Part shown: positions 35,771 to 43,320 of the stretch, piece after piece
How positions within the stretch are numbered: the first letter of the stretch is position 1
How the letters are laid out: each line of letters opens with the position of its first letter
NCBI RefSeq assembly: GCF_001469165.1
Contig: NZ_JABX01000015.1
Coordinates: forward strand, 62,001 to 126,000
Origin: Thiohalocapsa sp. ML1
GTDB taxonomy: Bacteria; Pseudomonadota; Gammaproteobacteria; Chromatiales; Chromatiaceae
Direction: 5' to 3'
Length of the DNA stretch: 64,000 nucleotides
Program-made: the position numbers and the translations under genes
The notes under the pieces: model-generated
Told to the model about the DNA's origin: nothing
The model's database searches: none
What the model saw: the letters and a program-made list of their open reading frames with translations, nothing else

Positions 35771-37234
35771 TCACGCCGGCGCTACTGCGCCTTTCTTGAG
35801 TAGGCGCGCCGCGACACGGAACAGGTCCGGCATGTCGAGCCGGCCATCCGCGCGACGGAACATGACGCCGATCCGCTCCAAGGTCTCGAACAGCTCGCGG
35901 GGACCGCCGCGTCCGTCATCTGGGAAGGGCGGGAGGTAGTCCCCGTTGCCGGCTTCTTGTCGGATACGCCGAATCGTTCCTGCGTTGCCCCAGACGTCGA
36001 ACACCGCTTCCTCATGCTGGGGCAGCAGCAGCCCGGCCATGGGGGCGAGCACGCGCTTGATCCAGGGAAACTCGTAGTGCAGTTGATCGACCCGGGTGCG
36101 GGATGCGGCGCGCAAACCATGGCGAATGCCGTCTGGCGTAATGACTCGATCATCTGGCGGCGGTCCATACTTTGCCGCGGCGATCATCATCCCCAGGAAG
36201 CTGCGGGGCGTGACCTCGCCGCGGGCATCCGCCAGATGCGCGATGGGCCAGCGGTAGGTGCTGCCCTTCTTGTAGGCGTAGGTGCCCTTGCCCATGTATT
36301 GACCGGCAAGCAAGGACATGAGCCGCTCCTGGTCTCGGGCATCGCTTGCCAGGGACCAGCGGCGGGTCAGGATACCCTTTCTGCTGCCGGCCGCCAGCCC
36401 AAGTGTCGCTAGCGCCGTGTTGAACGCTTTGCGCGCCCCCTCGTCTTCCGCAAGGGCAAGCCTCGAATAGAACAAGCCATACAGGTCCCGCGCCGACCAT
36501 TCGAGCCGCACCGCACCGGTCTTGAGCTTGGGCAGCTCAACGAAGCGCAAGGCATCATCCTCGATTTGATCAGGCCGCAGAAAGAGCTTAAGTCGAATGG
36601 AACGGTAAGCCCGCATCGCCCACACCACCTCCAGCAGCGCTTCGGTCAATCGTCGCCGACGCGGCCAGGTTCTGGCGACGGTATCCAATGCATCGTATAC
36701 AACGAGCAGCATGCGGCCCTCAGCCCGTAGCTGGTGCTCGTGCTTAATGAGCAGATCTTCCCGCGCCTCCGGATCTCTTGCCCGCGCAAGAAACTGCTTA
36801 GGCCGAACAGGTAGAGAACCCCGCCGGTCCGCAGCGCCCAGGATCGTCGCCCACCAGAAGGCTTTCGCGTCATCAATGGACGCATCATGCGGCACGGCCG
36901 CATTCAGCGAATCCTCGCCAATGCCGTCCGGTCCGCCGATACCCGTGTATCCGAAGCCGACCTCGATCTTCGAAAGGCCAAGACGCGGATAGGCGACAGA
37001 CGCCTCATCGCGGGTGTCGGTCTGCCCCAGCACGCCAGACCAGAAACTCTTGCCGGTCCCGCGTGCGCCCAGCACGATCGGCGCGGATGGATCCAATGCG
37101 GCGGCGTGGGTGTCAGGCGCATACATTTCATCGACACGAGCGACATGCTGACCGACCGCGTCGTTGGATACGTCTGCCGGGATCTCGGCAATCGCTCGAC
37201 GGATCGCCTGAAACCTCCCGGCATCAATCTTCAT
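35771..37234 (-). CDS. P-loop ATPase of unknown family (third gene of HEPN/KGGVGR operon)
   Basis: 487 residues from ATG 37234. Walker A GARGTGKS at 56-63; probable Walker B LLVVYDALD at 176-184, with a hydrophobic strand ending in Asp. Between them is a region with WWATILGAADRRG. The C-terminal 200 residues are helical with a segment resembling a winged helix (GTIRRIRQEAGNGDYLPPF, ETLERIGVMFRRADGRLDMPD). It resembles large uncharacterised bacterial P-loop NTPases rather than ParA, MoxR or ABC types. The start overlaps the end of the MinD-like gene by 11 nt, indicating coupled expression. Possibly the effector or sensor of a conflict system; function not established. Confidence 0.8.
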   Translation of the reverse strand: MKIDAGRFQAIRRAIAEIPADVSNDAVGQHVARVDEMYAPDTHAAALDPSAPIVLGARGTGKSFWSGVLGQTDTRDEASVAYPRLGLSKIEVGFGYTGIGGPDGIGEDSLNAAVPHDASIDDAKAFWWATILGAADRRGSLPVRPKQFLARARDPEAREDLLIKHEHQLRAEGRMLLVVYDALDTVARTWPRRRRLTEALLEVVWAMRAYRSIRLKLFLRPDQIEDDALRFVELPKLKTGAVRLEWSARDLYGLFYSRLALAEDEGARKAFNTALATLGLAAGSRKGILTRRWSLASDARDQERLMSLLAGQYMGKGTYAYKKGSTYRWPIAHLADARGEVTPRSFLGMMIAAAKYGPPPDDRVITPDGIRHGLRAASRTRVDQLHYEFPWIKRVLAPMAGLLLPQHEEAVFDVWGNAGTIRRIRQEAGNGDYLPPFPDDGRGGPRELFETLERIGVMFRRADGRLDMPDLFRVAARLLKKGAVAPA

Positions 37235-38597
37235 GCCCCGCCTCTCGAGCGCTTGGGACAGCACTGTGTATGTGGCCGAGAAATGTTCCAAAGGTCGCGC
37301 GGTACAAGCCCTCGGCGAGCAGATCGCCGCGCCTGAGCGGGTCAAAGCCGCGATAATTGCCATCGTCGGCGATCGCCACCGGCTCCCCTAGTCCCCAGTC
37401 TTCCGATTGCAGCACAGCATCGTCCGGCAGGGTTTCGTCCCATTCCGGATCATTGAAGGGCTCCGCCGGCACGAGCGCACCCGCATGCGGGCGGGGCGGG
37501 CGCGGTCCAAGCCCCATCTCCTCCACCAAGTCCCGGCAACGCTCCGCGAAGGCCCGTCTGCTCTCGGCAGACGTTGCCTTGCCCTGCACCACCGTGAGTC
37601 GGGCAAGCCACTCCGGCGCCGCGGCAGCGTCCGGGTCCACAAAGCGCGCCAAGTGGGCGAGCAGCGCCCGAAAACCCTGGAAGGTCTGCGGCTCGTCGAG
37701 ACCGAAAAGCAGCACCTCAGCCCCGAGACCGAGCACGGCGGCCGCGGTGGATTCGTGCAGGCCGGCGCGGGCGTCGATCAGGATTGCGTCGTAACGATCT
37801 GGGTCCGAGAAGCGCTGCAGAAGCTCTGCGACCTGGTCCCGGAATGTCGCCACACCACCCTCTGCCCGCACATCTTCGGTATAAGCGCGGGATAATTTCG
37901 CCAATATCTCGCCCGCATTGACGAGGGACTGCCGCCCGAAGGCGGGCATCACGTCAATGCGCCCGAGCCCGCCGGCAAGCCCCGAGGGACCAATCAGGTC
38001 CGCGAGGAAGCGCTCGTCGAGGCCCGAGATGCCGTTCTCCACCAAGGCATCCAGGGTGCCGAAGGCCGGCAGCGTGTCATCTTCCAGCAGCATCGGCCCA
38101 AGACCGGGCGCCTCTAGGTCCAGGTCCACCGCCAGGACCCGAAGCCCCCGGGAAGCCAAGTCGGCTGCGGCCACTGCCAATGCCGTCGAGCGTCCTACGC
38201 CGCCCTTGAGACTAGCGAAGACCAGCCGGGGCGGCGGCCCTGAGGCCTCGGCGGGCGTTCGCAGCCAGTCTGCGCCCACCATGCGCCGGTCGACCAGCCG
38301 AATCCGATGCTCCCCGACGGACAGGCACAGCGCGTTAGGATCCTCCAAGACCCGGGACGCCCCGAAGTCGTCCGCCCCAGCCAGGACGCGGTCCGTCCGG
38401 GCGTATTCGCCGAGCTGTTCGCGCAGCACCGCGCTCACCCGATCGTTGGTTTCTCCGTCCAATGGAGAGCCGGCGAAAAAGGCGAGTCGCCCCGCGGCAT
38501 CGCGTAGGGTCGCACCGCCGCCCAGCACATCCGCGCCAAGCTCATCATCGATGACCTTGCAGAGTATCGGCAGGCTGTCGTCAAAACGTATGGACAC
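37224..38597 (-). CDS. KGGVGR-variant MinD/ParA-like ATPase
   Basis: 457 residues from GTG 38597, chosen because AAGGGG lies six bases upstream. A ~120-residue N-terminal domain of unknown type precedes a SIMIBI-class ATPase with the deviant Walker A KGGVGRST at 131-138: the signature Lys131 is kept, but the usual P-loop Lys is Arg. Walker A' is VDLDLEAPGLG, and DAILIDARAGLHE corresponds to switch II. The C-terminus is acidic (PEWDETLPDDA). No ParB, parS or Min genes are near, so chromosome or cell-division partitioning is unlikely. Middle gene of a three-gene operon with HEPN-like and P-loop ATPase genes. Confidence 0.85.
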   Translation of the reverse strand: MSIRFDDSLPILCKVIDDELGADVLGGGATLRDAAGRLAFFAGSPLDGETNDRVSAVLREQLGEYARTDRVLAGADDFGASRVLEDPNALCLSVGEHRIRLVDRRMVGADWLRTPAEASGPPPRLVFASLKGGVGRSTALAVAAADLASRGLRVLAVDLDLEAPGLGPMLLEDDTLPAFGTLDALVENGISGLDERFLADLIGPSGLAGGLGRIDVMPAFGRQSLVNAGEILAKLSRAYTEDVRAEGGVATFRDQVAELLQRFSDPDRYDAILIDARAGLHESTAAAVLGLGAEVLLFGLDEPQTFQGFRALLAHLARFVDPDAAAAPEWLARLTVVQGKATSAESRRAFAERCRDLVEEMGLGPRPPRPHAGALVPAEPFNDPEWDETLPDDAVLQSEDWGLGEPVAIADDGNYRGFDPLRRGDLLAEGLYRATFGTFLGHIHSAVPSAREAGHED

Positions 38598-38607
38598 AAT
38601 CAGCCCC

Positions 38608-39015
38608 TTAGGTATCGATGGAGGAAACGACTTGACGTGCTTGCTCGCGCCATTTTTCGACCCACTTCGAGTGCACCTCGGAGCCGGGCGCATACCGCAT
38701 CGTCGTGTCCCATTGGCTCATGAAATTCGGGTCCGCAATGAAACGCCGCAAAGTGCCGCCGAGCCGCGTTTGAGCCTGCGCCTCCAGCATTATCCGAAGA
38801 TCCGGAAAGTGCGCAAAGAATGGGTCATCTTTTCTGCGCTTCGACCGGTCCAGTGGCTGCATGCCTGCCTGCTGCATCATCGCTTTGATGGCACATTCCG
38901 CCGCAATGCCGTAAAGGTAGCCGGAGACTGCCTCGTGCGGGGCCTTGTCAAAAAGGGCGTTGGCAGCGTTGAGATGACGATGCGCCGCGTTCCGAAGGTC
39001 TATCGAATAGGCCAT
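38608..39015 (-). CDS. HEPN domain-like protein
   Basis: 135-residue, mostly helical protein. The segment SGYLYGIAAECAIKAMMQQ strongly resembles the first long helix of HEPN domains (Y-L-x-G-x-A-A-E-C), followed by DPFFAHFPDLRIML and FMSQWDTTMRYAPGSEV. The catalytic RNase motif R-x(4-6)-H of toxic HEPN proteins is not obvious (only R-x7-H in RYAPGSEVH), so it could be a non-catalytic or divergent member. First gene of the operon; its stop is 10 nt before the GTG of the MinD-like gene. HEPN proteins are frequent RNases or sensors in toxin-antitoxin and antiphage systems. Confidence 0.75.
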   Translation of the reverse strand: MAYSIDLRNAAHRHLNAANALFDKAPHEAVSGYLYGIAAECAIKAMMQQAGMQPLDRSKRRKDDPFFAHFPDLRIMLEAQAQTRLGGTLRRFIADPNFMSQWDTTMRYAPGSEVHSKWVEKWREQARQVVSSIDT

Positions 39016-39106
39016 GTCTTGTCGTTATGTAGCGCTAGCGGGATGGACGGAGCTTACCGATACGGCATTGTAGTTCAAGCGGTCGTCAGGCAGGCCGGCC
39101 CGCATG

Positions 39107-40300
39107 CTACTCCTCATGCAACGCCGCCACCGGGTCGAGCGCGGCGGCGCGCAGCGCCGGCAGCACGCCGGCGGCAAGGCCGATGAGCACGGCGGCAAGC
39201 TCGGCCAAGAGCACGAAGTCCCAGGCGGTGCGGGTCGGCAGCGCGGGGATGAGCGCACCGATGAGCCAGGCGCCGCCGGCACCGATGGCGAAGCCGAGCG
39301 CGCCACCCGCGAGCGCGAGCAGCGTCGCCTCCAGCAGGAACAGCGCAAGGATCTGCCCGCGCCCGGCGCCGAGCGCCCGCAGCAGGCCGATCTCGGCACG
39401 GCGCTCGGCCACCGCGATGGTCATGATGGTGAGGATGCCGATGCCGCCCACCACGAGCGAGATGGCACCGAGCGCGCCGACGACGGCCGTCAGCACGTCC
39501 AGCACCGAGCCCAAGACCTCCAGCATCTGGTCCTGGGTGGTTATCGTGAAGTCCTCGCGGCCGTGGCGGCGGATCAAAAGCTCCTTGACCCGCTCGGCAA
39601 CGGCTTCGCTGTCCGCGGCGCCGTCGTAGAGCAGGTCGATCTCCATCAGCCCCTCGCGGTCGAACATGGCCAGCGAGCGCTGCACCGGGATGAACACGGT
39701 GTCGTCGAGGTCGAAGCCGAGCATCTGCCCCTTGGGCTCCATGATGCCGATGACGCGAAACGGCTCGCCGCCGATGCGGATGCGCGCGCCGAGCGCCGGC
39801 GCCCCGCGGAACAGCTCGCGGTGCAGCTTGGCCCCGAGCACGGCGACGGCCCGCCCGGCGCCGTCCTCCGGCAGAAAGCGCCCCTGCGCCGGGCGCATGG
39901 CCCAGATCGCCGGCACCTCCGGCCCGGCGCCGAAGACCATGGTGCGCCGGCTGCGGCTGCCCGCCTCCACCGCGGCGTTGCCGGACACCACGCCCACCAC
40001 CGCCTCCACGTCCGGCACCCGGCGCAGCGCGTCGACATCGGCCAGGGTCAGCGGCCGGACGCTCGCAACCATGGCGCCGGACATGCCCATGGTGCTCGTC
40101 TTGCCCGGGTTCACGGCGATGAGGTTGGTGCCGAACTGCGTGAACTCCGCCAGCACGAAGCGGTGCACGCCCTCGCCGATGGCCGTCAGCAGCACCACCG
40201 CGGCGACGCCGATGGCGATGCCCGAGAGCGTCAGCAGGCTGCGGCCGCGGCGGGCGAAGACGGAGCCCAGGGTGTAGCGCGCGACATCGATGGGGTGCAT
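39107..40300 (-). CDS. MacB-type ABC transporter permease (FtsX/MacB_PCD)
   Basis: 397 residues from ATG 40300. One TM near the N-terminus (LLTLSGIAIGVAAVVLLTAIG), a large periplasmic domain of about 220 residues (VPDVEAVVGVVSGNAAVEAG), and three C-terminal TMs with the coupling motif ERRAEIGLLRALGAG. This is the topology of MacB/LolCE-like permeases that use mechanotransmission. It is half of a heterodimer with the next permease gene. The ATPase and adaptor lie 3 kb away on the same strand beyond a toxin-antitoxin insertion, but clearly belong to the same system. Confidence 0.93.
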   Translation of the reverse strand: MHPIDVARYTLGSVFARRGRSLLTLSGIAIGVAAVVLLTAIGEGVHRFVLAEFTQFGTNLIAVNPGKTSTMGMSGAMVASVRPLTLADVDALRRVPDVEAVVGVVSGNAAVEAGSRSRRTMVFGAGPEVPAIWAMRPAQGRFLPEDGAGRAVAVLGAKLHRELFRGAPALGARIRIGGEPFRVIGIMEPKGQMLGFDLDDTVFIPVQRSLAMFDREGLMEIDLLYDGAADSEAVAERVKELLIRRHGREDFTITTQDQMLEVLGSVLDVLTAVVGALGAISLVVGGIGILTIMTIAVAERRAEIGLLRALGAGRGQILALFLLEATLLALAGGALGFAIGAGGAWLIGALIPALPTRTAWDFVLLAELAAVLIGLAAGVLPALRAAALDPVAALHEE

Positions 40301-40352
40301 GGGTTTCCGGCTGTTCGTTGGGCGGTGCACGTTTCAAACTTCAACCTTCACC

Positions 40353-40385
40353 CTTCAAACTTCAAACTTCAAACTTCAAACTTCA
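40353..40385. repeat. CTTCAAA heptamer tandem repeat
   Basis: Four perfect copies and one degenerate copy of CTTCAAA, reaching into the last codons of the second permease gene (which ends at 40376); related degenerate units extend back to about 40331. A/T-rich in a GC-rich setting. Confidence 0.85.
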
Positions 40386-41581
40386 TTCAGCGCCCGCACG
40401 GGATCAAGCCGCGCCGCCCGCCGCGCCGGCAAAAACCCGAACAGCAGCCCGGCGCCGATGGAGACGACCGCCGCCGCCAGCGGCGCCCAGACCGGCACGA
40501 CGAGCTGAAAGGCCGGAAAGTAGGCGTTGAAGGTCCACACGCAGGCATAGGCGAGCAGGATGCCGGCGACGGTGCCGGCGGCGGCGAGCAGCAGTGCCTC
40601 GGTGAGGAACAGCCCGAGCACGTCGCGATGGCGCGCGCCGAGGGCCTTGAGCAGGCCGACCTCGGCGGTGCGCTGGGACACGGAGACGAGCATCACGTTC
40701 ATGATCAAGACACCGGCGACGGCGAGGCTGATGGCGGCGATGCCGGCGACGGCGAGCGTCAGGGCGCCGAGGATGCGGTCGAAGGTGCCGAGCAGCGCGT
40801 CCTGGGTGATGACCGTCACGTCGTCCTCGCCCTCGTGCCGTGCGCGGATGATGGCGCGGATGTCGGCGGCGGCGGCCGCCAGGGACTCGCGCCCGCCGGC
40901 CTGCACCAGCACGCGGAACAGGCCGGGGTTGTCAAACAGCGCCTGCGCGCTGGCCACCGGAATCACGGCGACATCGGCCATGTTGCTGCCCAAGGACACC
41001 CCGCCCTCGGCGAGCAGCCCGATGACGCGAAAGCGCCGGTCGCCGATGCGCACGCGCTGGCCGACGGGGTTGGCGGCGCCGAACAGTTCCTCCGCCAGGG
41101 TCTGTCCGAGCACGGCCACCGGCGCGCCGCGCTCCGGGTCTCCAAGCGGCAGAAAGCGCCCGGCGGCCATGTCGAGCCGGCGCACGTCCGCATAGTCCGC
41201 CGTGGAGCCGAGGATGGTCACCTCGCGCGAGAGCGCGCCCGCCGATACCTCCGCGGCACCGACCGACACGGGCGCGACGCGCGCCACATGCCGCGAGCGC
41301 AGCAACGCCAGCGCATCGTCCAGGGTCAGGTCCCGCGGCGTCTCGCCGAGCAGCGGCGGCGCACCGCCCGCGGTCTCGTTGCGGCCCGGGATGATGATGA
41401 GCAGATGCGTGCCGAGCTGCGTGAACTCGTCCAGCACATAGCGCCGCGCGCCCTCCCCCAGCGCCGACAACAGCACCACCGCGGCGGTCGCAAAGGCCAT
41501 CGCCGCCAGCGTGAGCCAGGTACGGGTCGGGTGTGCGGTCAGGGCGCGGGCGGCGCTGGCGAGGGTGTCGGTGGGGAGCAT
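40376..41581 (-). CDS. MacB-type ABC transporter permease (second subunit)
   Basis: 401 residues from ATG 41581. Same topology as the neighbouring permease: N-terminal TM (TLAAMAFATAAVVLLSALG), periplasmic domain (LDDALALLRSRHVARVAPVSVG), and three C-terminal TMs with SQRTAEVGLLKALGARHRD. It is 75 bp upstream of the first permease and transcribed before it. The two proteins are clearly paralogous (both have the EGxxRYVL/RFVLxEFTQxGT pattern), pointing to a heterodimer. The substrate is unknown; macrolide, peptide or lipid export is typical of the family. Confidence 0.93.
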   Translation of the reverse strand: MLPTDTLASAARALTAHPTRTWLTLAAMAFATAAVVLLSALGEGARRYVLDEFTQLGTHLLIIIPGRNETAGGAPPLLGETPRDLTLDDALALLRSRHVARVAPVSVGAAEVSAGALSREVTILGSTADYADVRRLDMAAGRFLPLGDPERGAPVAVLGQTLAEELFGAANPVGQRVRIGDRRFRVIGLLAEGGVSLGSNMADVAVIPVASAQALFDNPGLFRVLVQAGGRESLAAAAADIRAIIRARHEGEDDVTVITQDALLGTFDRILGALTLAVAGIAAISLAVAGVLIMNVMLVSVSQRTAEVGLLKALGARHRDVLGLFLTEALLLAAAGTVAGILLAYACVWTFNAYFPAFQLVVPVWAPLAAAVVSIGAGLLFGFLPARRAARLDPVRALNEV

Positions 41582-41635
41582 GCCTTGAGGAATCGCTGGC
41601 AGAGACAGCCGGGGCGCCCGCGAGCCATGACGCGA

Positions 41636-41650
41636 TGCGTTATACTCGCA
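41636..41650 (+). promoter_or_regulatory. Putative higBA promoter -10 with overlapping inverted repeat
   Basis: TATACT at 41641-41646 lies nine bases before the higB start and is flanked by TGCG / CGCA arms (41636-41639 and 41647-41650). Autorepression by HigA at such a site is usual, but no -35 is obvious and the distance to the ATG is very short. Confidence 0.3.
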
Positions 41651-41654
41651 GTCC

Positions 41655-41936
41655 ATGATCCGGGGATTCGCCGACAAGCAGACGGAGTGCATCTGGCGCG
41701 GCGAGCGGGTCAGGCGACTGCCGCCGGAGACCCAGCGCATCGGCCGGCGCAAGCTTCGCATGCTGAACAACGCGCAAAATCTCCAGGACTTGCGCGTGCC
41801 GCCCGGCAATCGCCTCGAGCAACTGAGCCGAGACCGGGCCGGCCAGCACAGTATCCGCATCAACGACCAATGGCGCATCTGTTTCCGTTGGGACAACGGC
41901 GACGCCTACGAGGTCGAGATCACCGACTATCACTGA
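41655..41936 (+). CDS. higB: HigB/RelE-superfamily toxin
   Basis: 93-residue basic protein of the HigB ('plasmid maintenance killer') branch of RelE-type mRNA interferases, expected to cleave mRNA on the ribosome. Signature stretches are MIRGFADKQTECIWRGERV, GRRKLRMLNNAQNLQDLRVPPGNRLEQL and the C-terminal IRINDQWRICFRWDNGDAYEVEITDYH (given in family terms: the INDQWRICF core is diagnostic). The toxin precedes its antitoxin, the typical hig order, with 17 bp between them. Confidence 0.95.
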   Translation: MIRGFADKQTECIWRGERVRRLPPETQRIGRRKLRMLNNAQNLQDLRVPPGNRLEQLSRDRAGQHSIRINDQWRICFRWDNGDAYEVEITDYH

Positions 41937-41953
41937 TATCGATTGACCAAGAC

Positions 41954-42256
41954 ATGAGCATGAATGCAAGGCTCGACAACATCCATCCCGGCGAGGTGCT
42001 GCTGGAGGAGCTCTTGGAGCCCCTCGGGATCAGCCAGAACCAGCTCGCGCGCGACATCGGTGTGCCGCCGCGGCGCATCAACGAGATCGTGCACGGCAAC
42101 CGTGCCGTTACCGCCGATACGGCGCTGCGCTTGGCCCGCTACTTCGGCACCTCCGAGGGCTTCTGGATGGGGCTCCAGTCCGACTACGACCTGGAAGAAG
42201 CCCGCCTGCGGCTCGGCGATCGGCTGGCGCAAGAGGTGCGGCCGCGGGCGACATGA
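41954..42256 (+). CDS. higA: HigA-type antitoxin (XRE family)
   Basis: 100-residue helix-turn-helix protein. NIHPGEVLLEELLEPLGISQ, NQLARDIGVPPRRINEIVHG and TALRLARYFGTSEGFWMGLQ are diagnostic of HigA antitoxins. It neutralises HigB and represses the operon. Start ATG 41954, or ATG 41960 two codons later. The long open frame running further upstream is antisense to the permease genes and is not coding. Position: between the divergent permeases and the small genes that split the MacAB-like locus. Confidence 0.94.
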   Translation: MSMNARLDNIHPGEVLLEELLEPLGISQNQLARDIGVPPRRINEIVHGNRAVTADTALRLARYFGTSEGFWMGLQSDYDLEEARLRLGDRLAQEVRPRAT

Positions 42257-42318
42257 AGGCGTGACGGCTTGCGGCGAAATGGCTTAACTTATGCAGAACA
42301 GACAGATGGAGGCCAGTC

Positions 42319-42558
42319 ATGCCCAGCGATGTCGAGAATCTGACTCACGAGATGCTGCGGCGCGTCCACGCGAAGCTCGACGACATGCAAGCGGAGATGC
42401 GCCTGCGCTTCACGGGTGTCGAGACGGGCATCGCGGCCATCAAGCATCACCTCTCCGCGTTTCACGCCCTCGATGCCACGCACGCCGATGAGATTGCGGA
42501 TCTGCGGCGACGCTTAGAGCGCCTCGAGCGCCGGCTGGAGTTGGTGGACGGGGACTGA
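42319..42558 (+). CDS. Small coiled-coil protein, 79 aa
   Basis: Not assigned to a named family. Almost wholly helical with heptad-like spacing (MLRRVHAKLDDMQAEMRLRF; ADEIADLRRRLERLERRLEL). A strong ribosome binding site GGAGG lies eight bases before ATG 42319. It follows higA by 62 bp on the same strand, so it may belong to the inserted module; a role with the toxin-antitoxin pair is not shown. Confidence 0.72.
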   Translation: MPSDVENLTHEMLRRVHAKLDDMQAEMRLRFTGVETGIAAIKHHLSAFHALDATHADEIADLRRRLERLERRLELVDGD

Positions 42559-42561
42559 CCG

Positions 42562-43026
42562 CTAAGCCTCGCGCGCGGCCGGGTCGAATTCCAGCCGCCC
42601 GGCCGCCTGATACAGATCCCCCAGCGCGTCCTCGGCCCGGTCGTAGATCGCCCGCAGCGCCGGGTGCCGGCGCAGCACGGGGTGGCTGCCGAGGTACTGG
42701 TAGATGTAGTCCAGCGCCACGGCGGCGCGGTCCATCAGCTCGAAGTAGTGGCCGTCGTTGATGTCCGGCGCGTCGTCGTCGGGCACCAGCGTCTCGCGCC
42801 CGTCCACTGTGCGCAGCTCCAGGATCGGGCGCCGGCAGGCCTGGAGGAACCAGCGGATGTCCTCGCGCAGCTCGGCCGGACTCTCGCCGAAGGGCTCCAT
42901 CGGGCTCGCGGTCCAGTTCTCGATGCGGCCTTGTTCGTCGTAGTAGACCTCGTGAATCGCGTAGGTGGCGCCGCCGTCGTCGTCGCCGGTGGGCTTGCGG
43001 ATCACGCGGTGGTTCCAGTGGGTCAT
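42562..43026 (-). CDS. Hypothetical protein, 154 aa
   Basis: Soluble acidic protein, MTHWNHRVIRKPTGDDDGG at the start, then TYAIHEVYYDEQGRIENWT and PFGESPAELREDIRWFLQA. This resembles widespread small proteins of unknown function with an N-terminal beta-hairpin (W-x-H-R-V, then Y-x-I-H-E-V-Y-Y) and helical C-terminus. ATG 43026 is chosen because the family-like sequence starts there. It converges with the 79-aa gene, their stop codons four bases apart. No function is proposed. Confidence 0.78.
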   Translation of the reverse strand: MTHWNHRVIRKPTGDDDGGATYAIHEVYYDEQGRIENWTASPMEPFGESPAELREDIRWFLQACRRPILELRTVDGRETLVPDDDAPDINDGHYFELMDRAAVALDYIYQYLGSHPVLRRHPALRAIYDRAEDALGDLYQAAGRLEFDPAAREA

Positions 43027-43235
43027 GGCGGGCTCCGGTGGTGCTGAGTCAAGCGTGGACGTTGCCGGGGAGTCTTTTGCGTATCCCGCCATTCTCGTTG
43101 CGGGGCTCTGCCCCGCAACGCGGTCTTGGCGGCGCTGCCGCCCGCAGGGCGCAGCGTTGCCGAGCCGGGGCGGACGGCGGAGCCTTCCCGTGCGTGCGTC
43201 GAGGCGGAGTTTAGGCGCGTATGGGAGGGTAACGG

Positions 43236-43302
43236 GCGACTGGAGTCGCGCTGCCCCGGGCCGACTGAAGTCGGCGCACCCAAGGGGCCGACTGAAGTCG
43301 GC
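43236..43302. repeat. Three REP-like hairpins (GCCGACT-GA-AGTCGGC type)
   Basis: Small hairpins at 43236-43249, 43260-43275 and 43287-43302; the last two share GGCCGACTGAAGTCGGCG followed by (C/T)ACCC. Each has a 6-7 bp stem around CTGAAG. They fill most of the gap between the hypothetical gene and the end of the ABC ATPase gene. Confidence 0.85.
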
Positions 43303-43320
43303 GTACCCGGGCCGCGCCGG

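Noticed and set aside
37224-38597. Interpretation of the MinD-like gene as chromosome-partitioning ParA
   Set aside because: No parB or parS nearby, the P-loop Lys is replaced by Arg, and the gene is coupled to HEPN-like and P-loop ATPase genes.
39104-42256. A 1050-codon open frame on the plus strand across the permease genes
   Set aside because: It is antisense to two convincing permeases, has His/Gly/Arg-rich composition typical of a GC-rich shadow frame, and only its last 100 codons (higA) are real.
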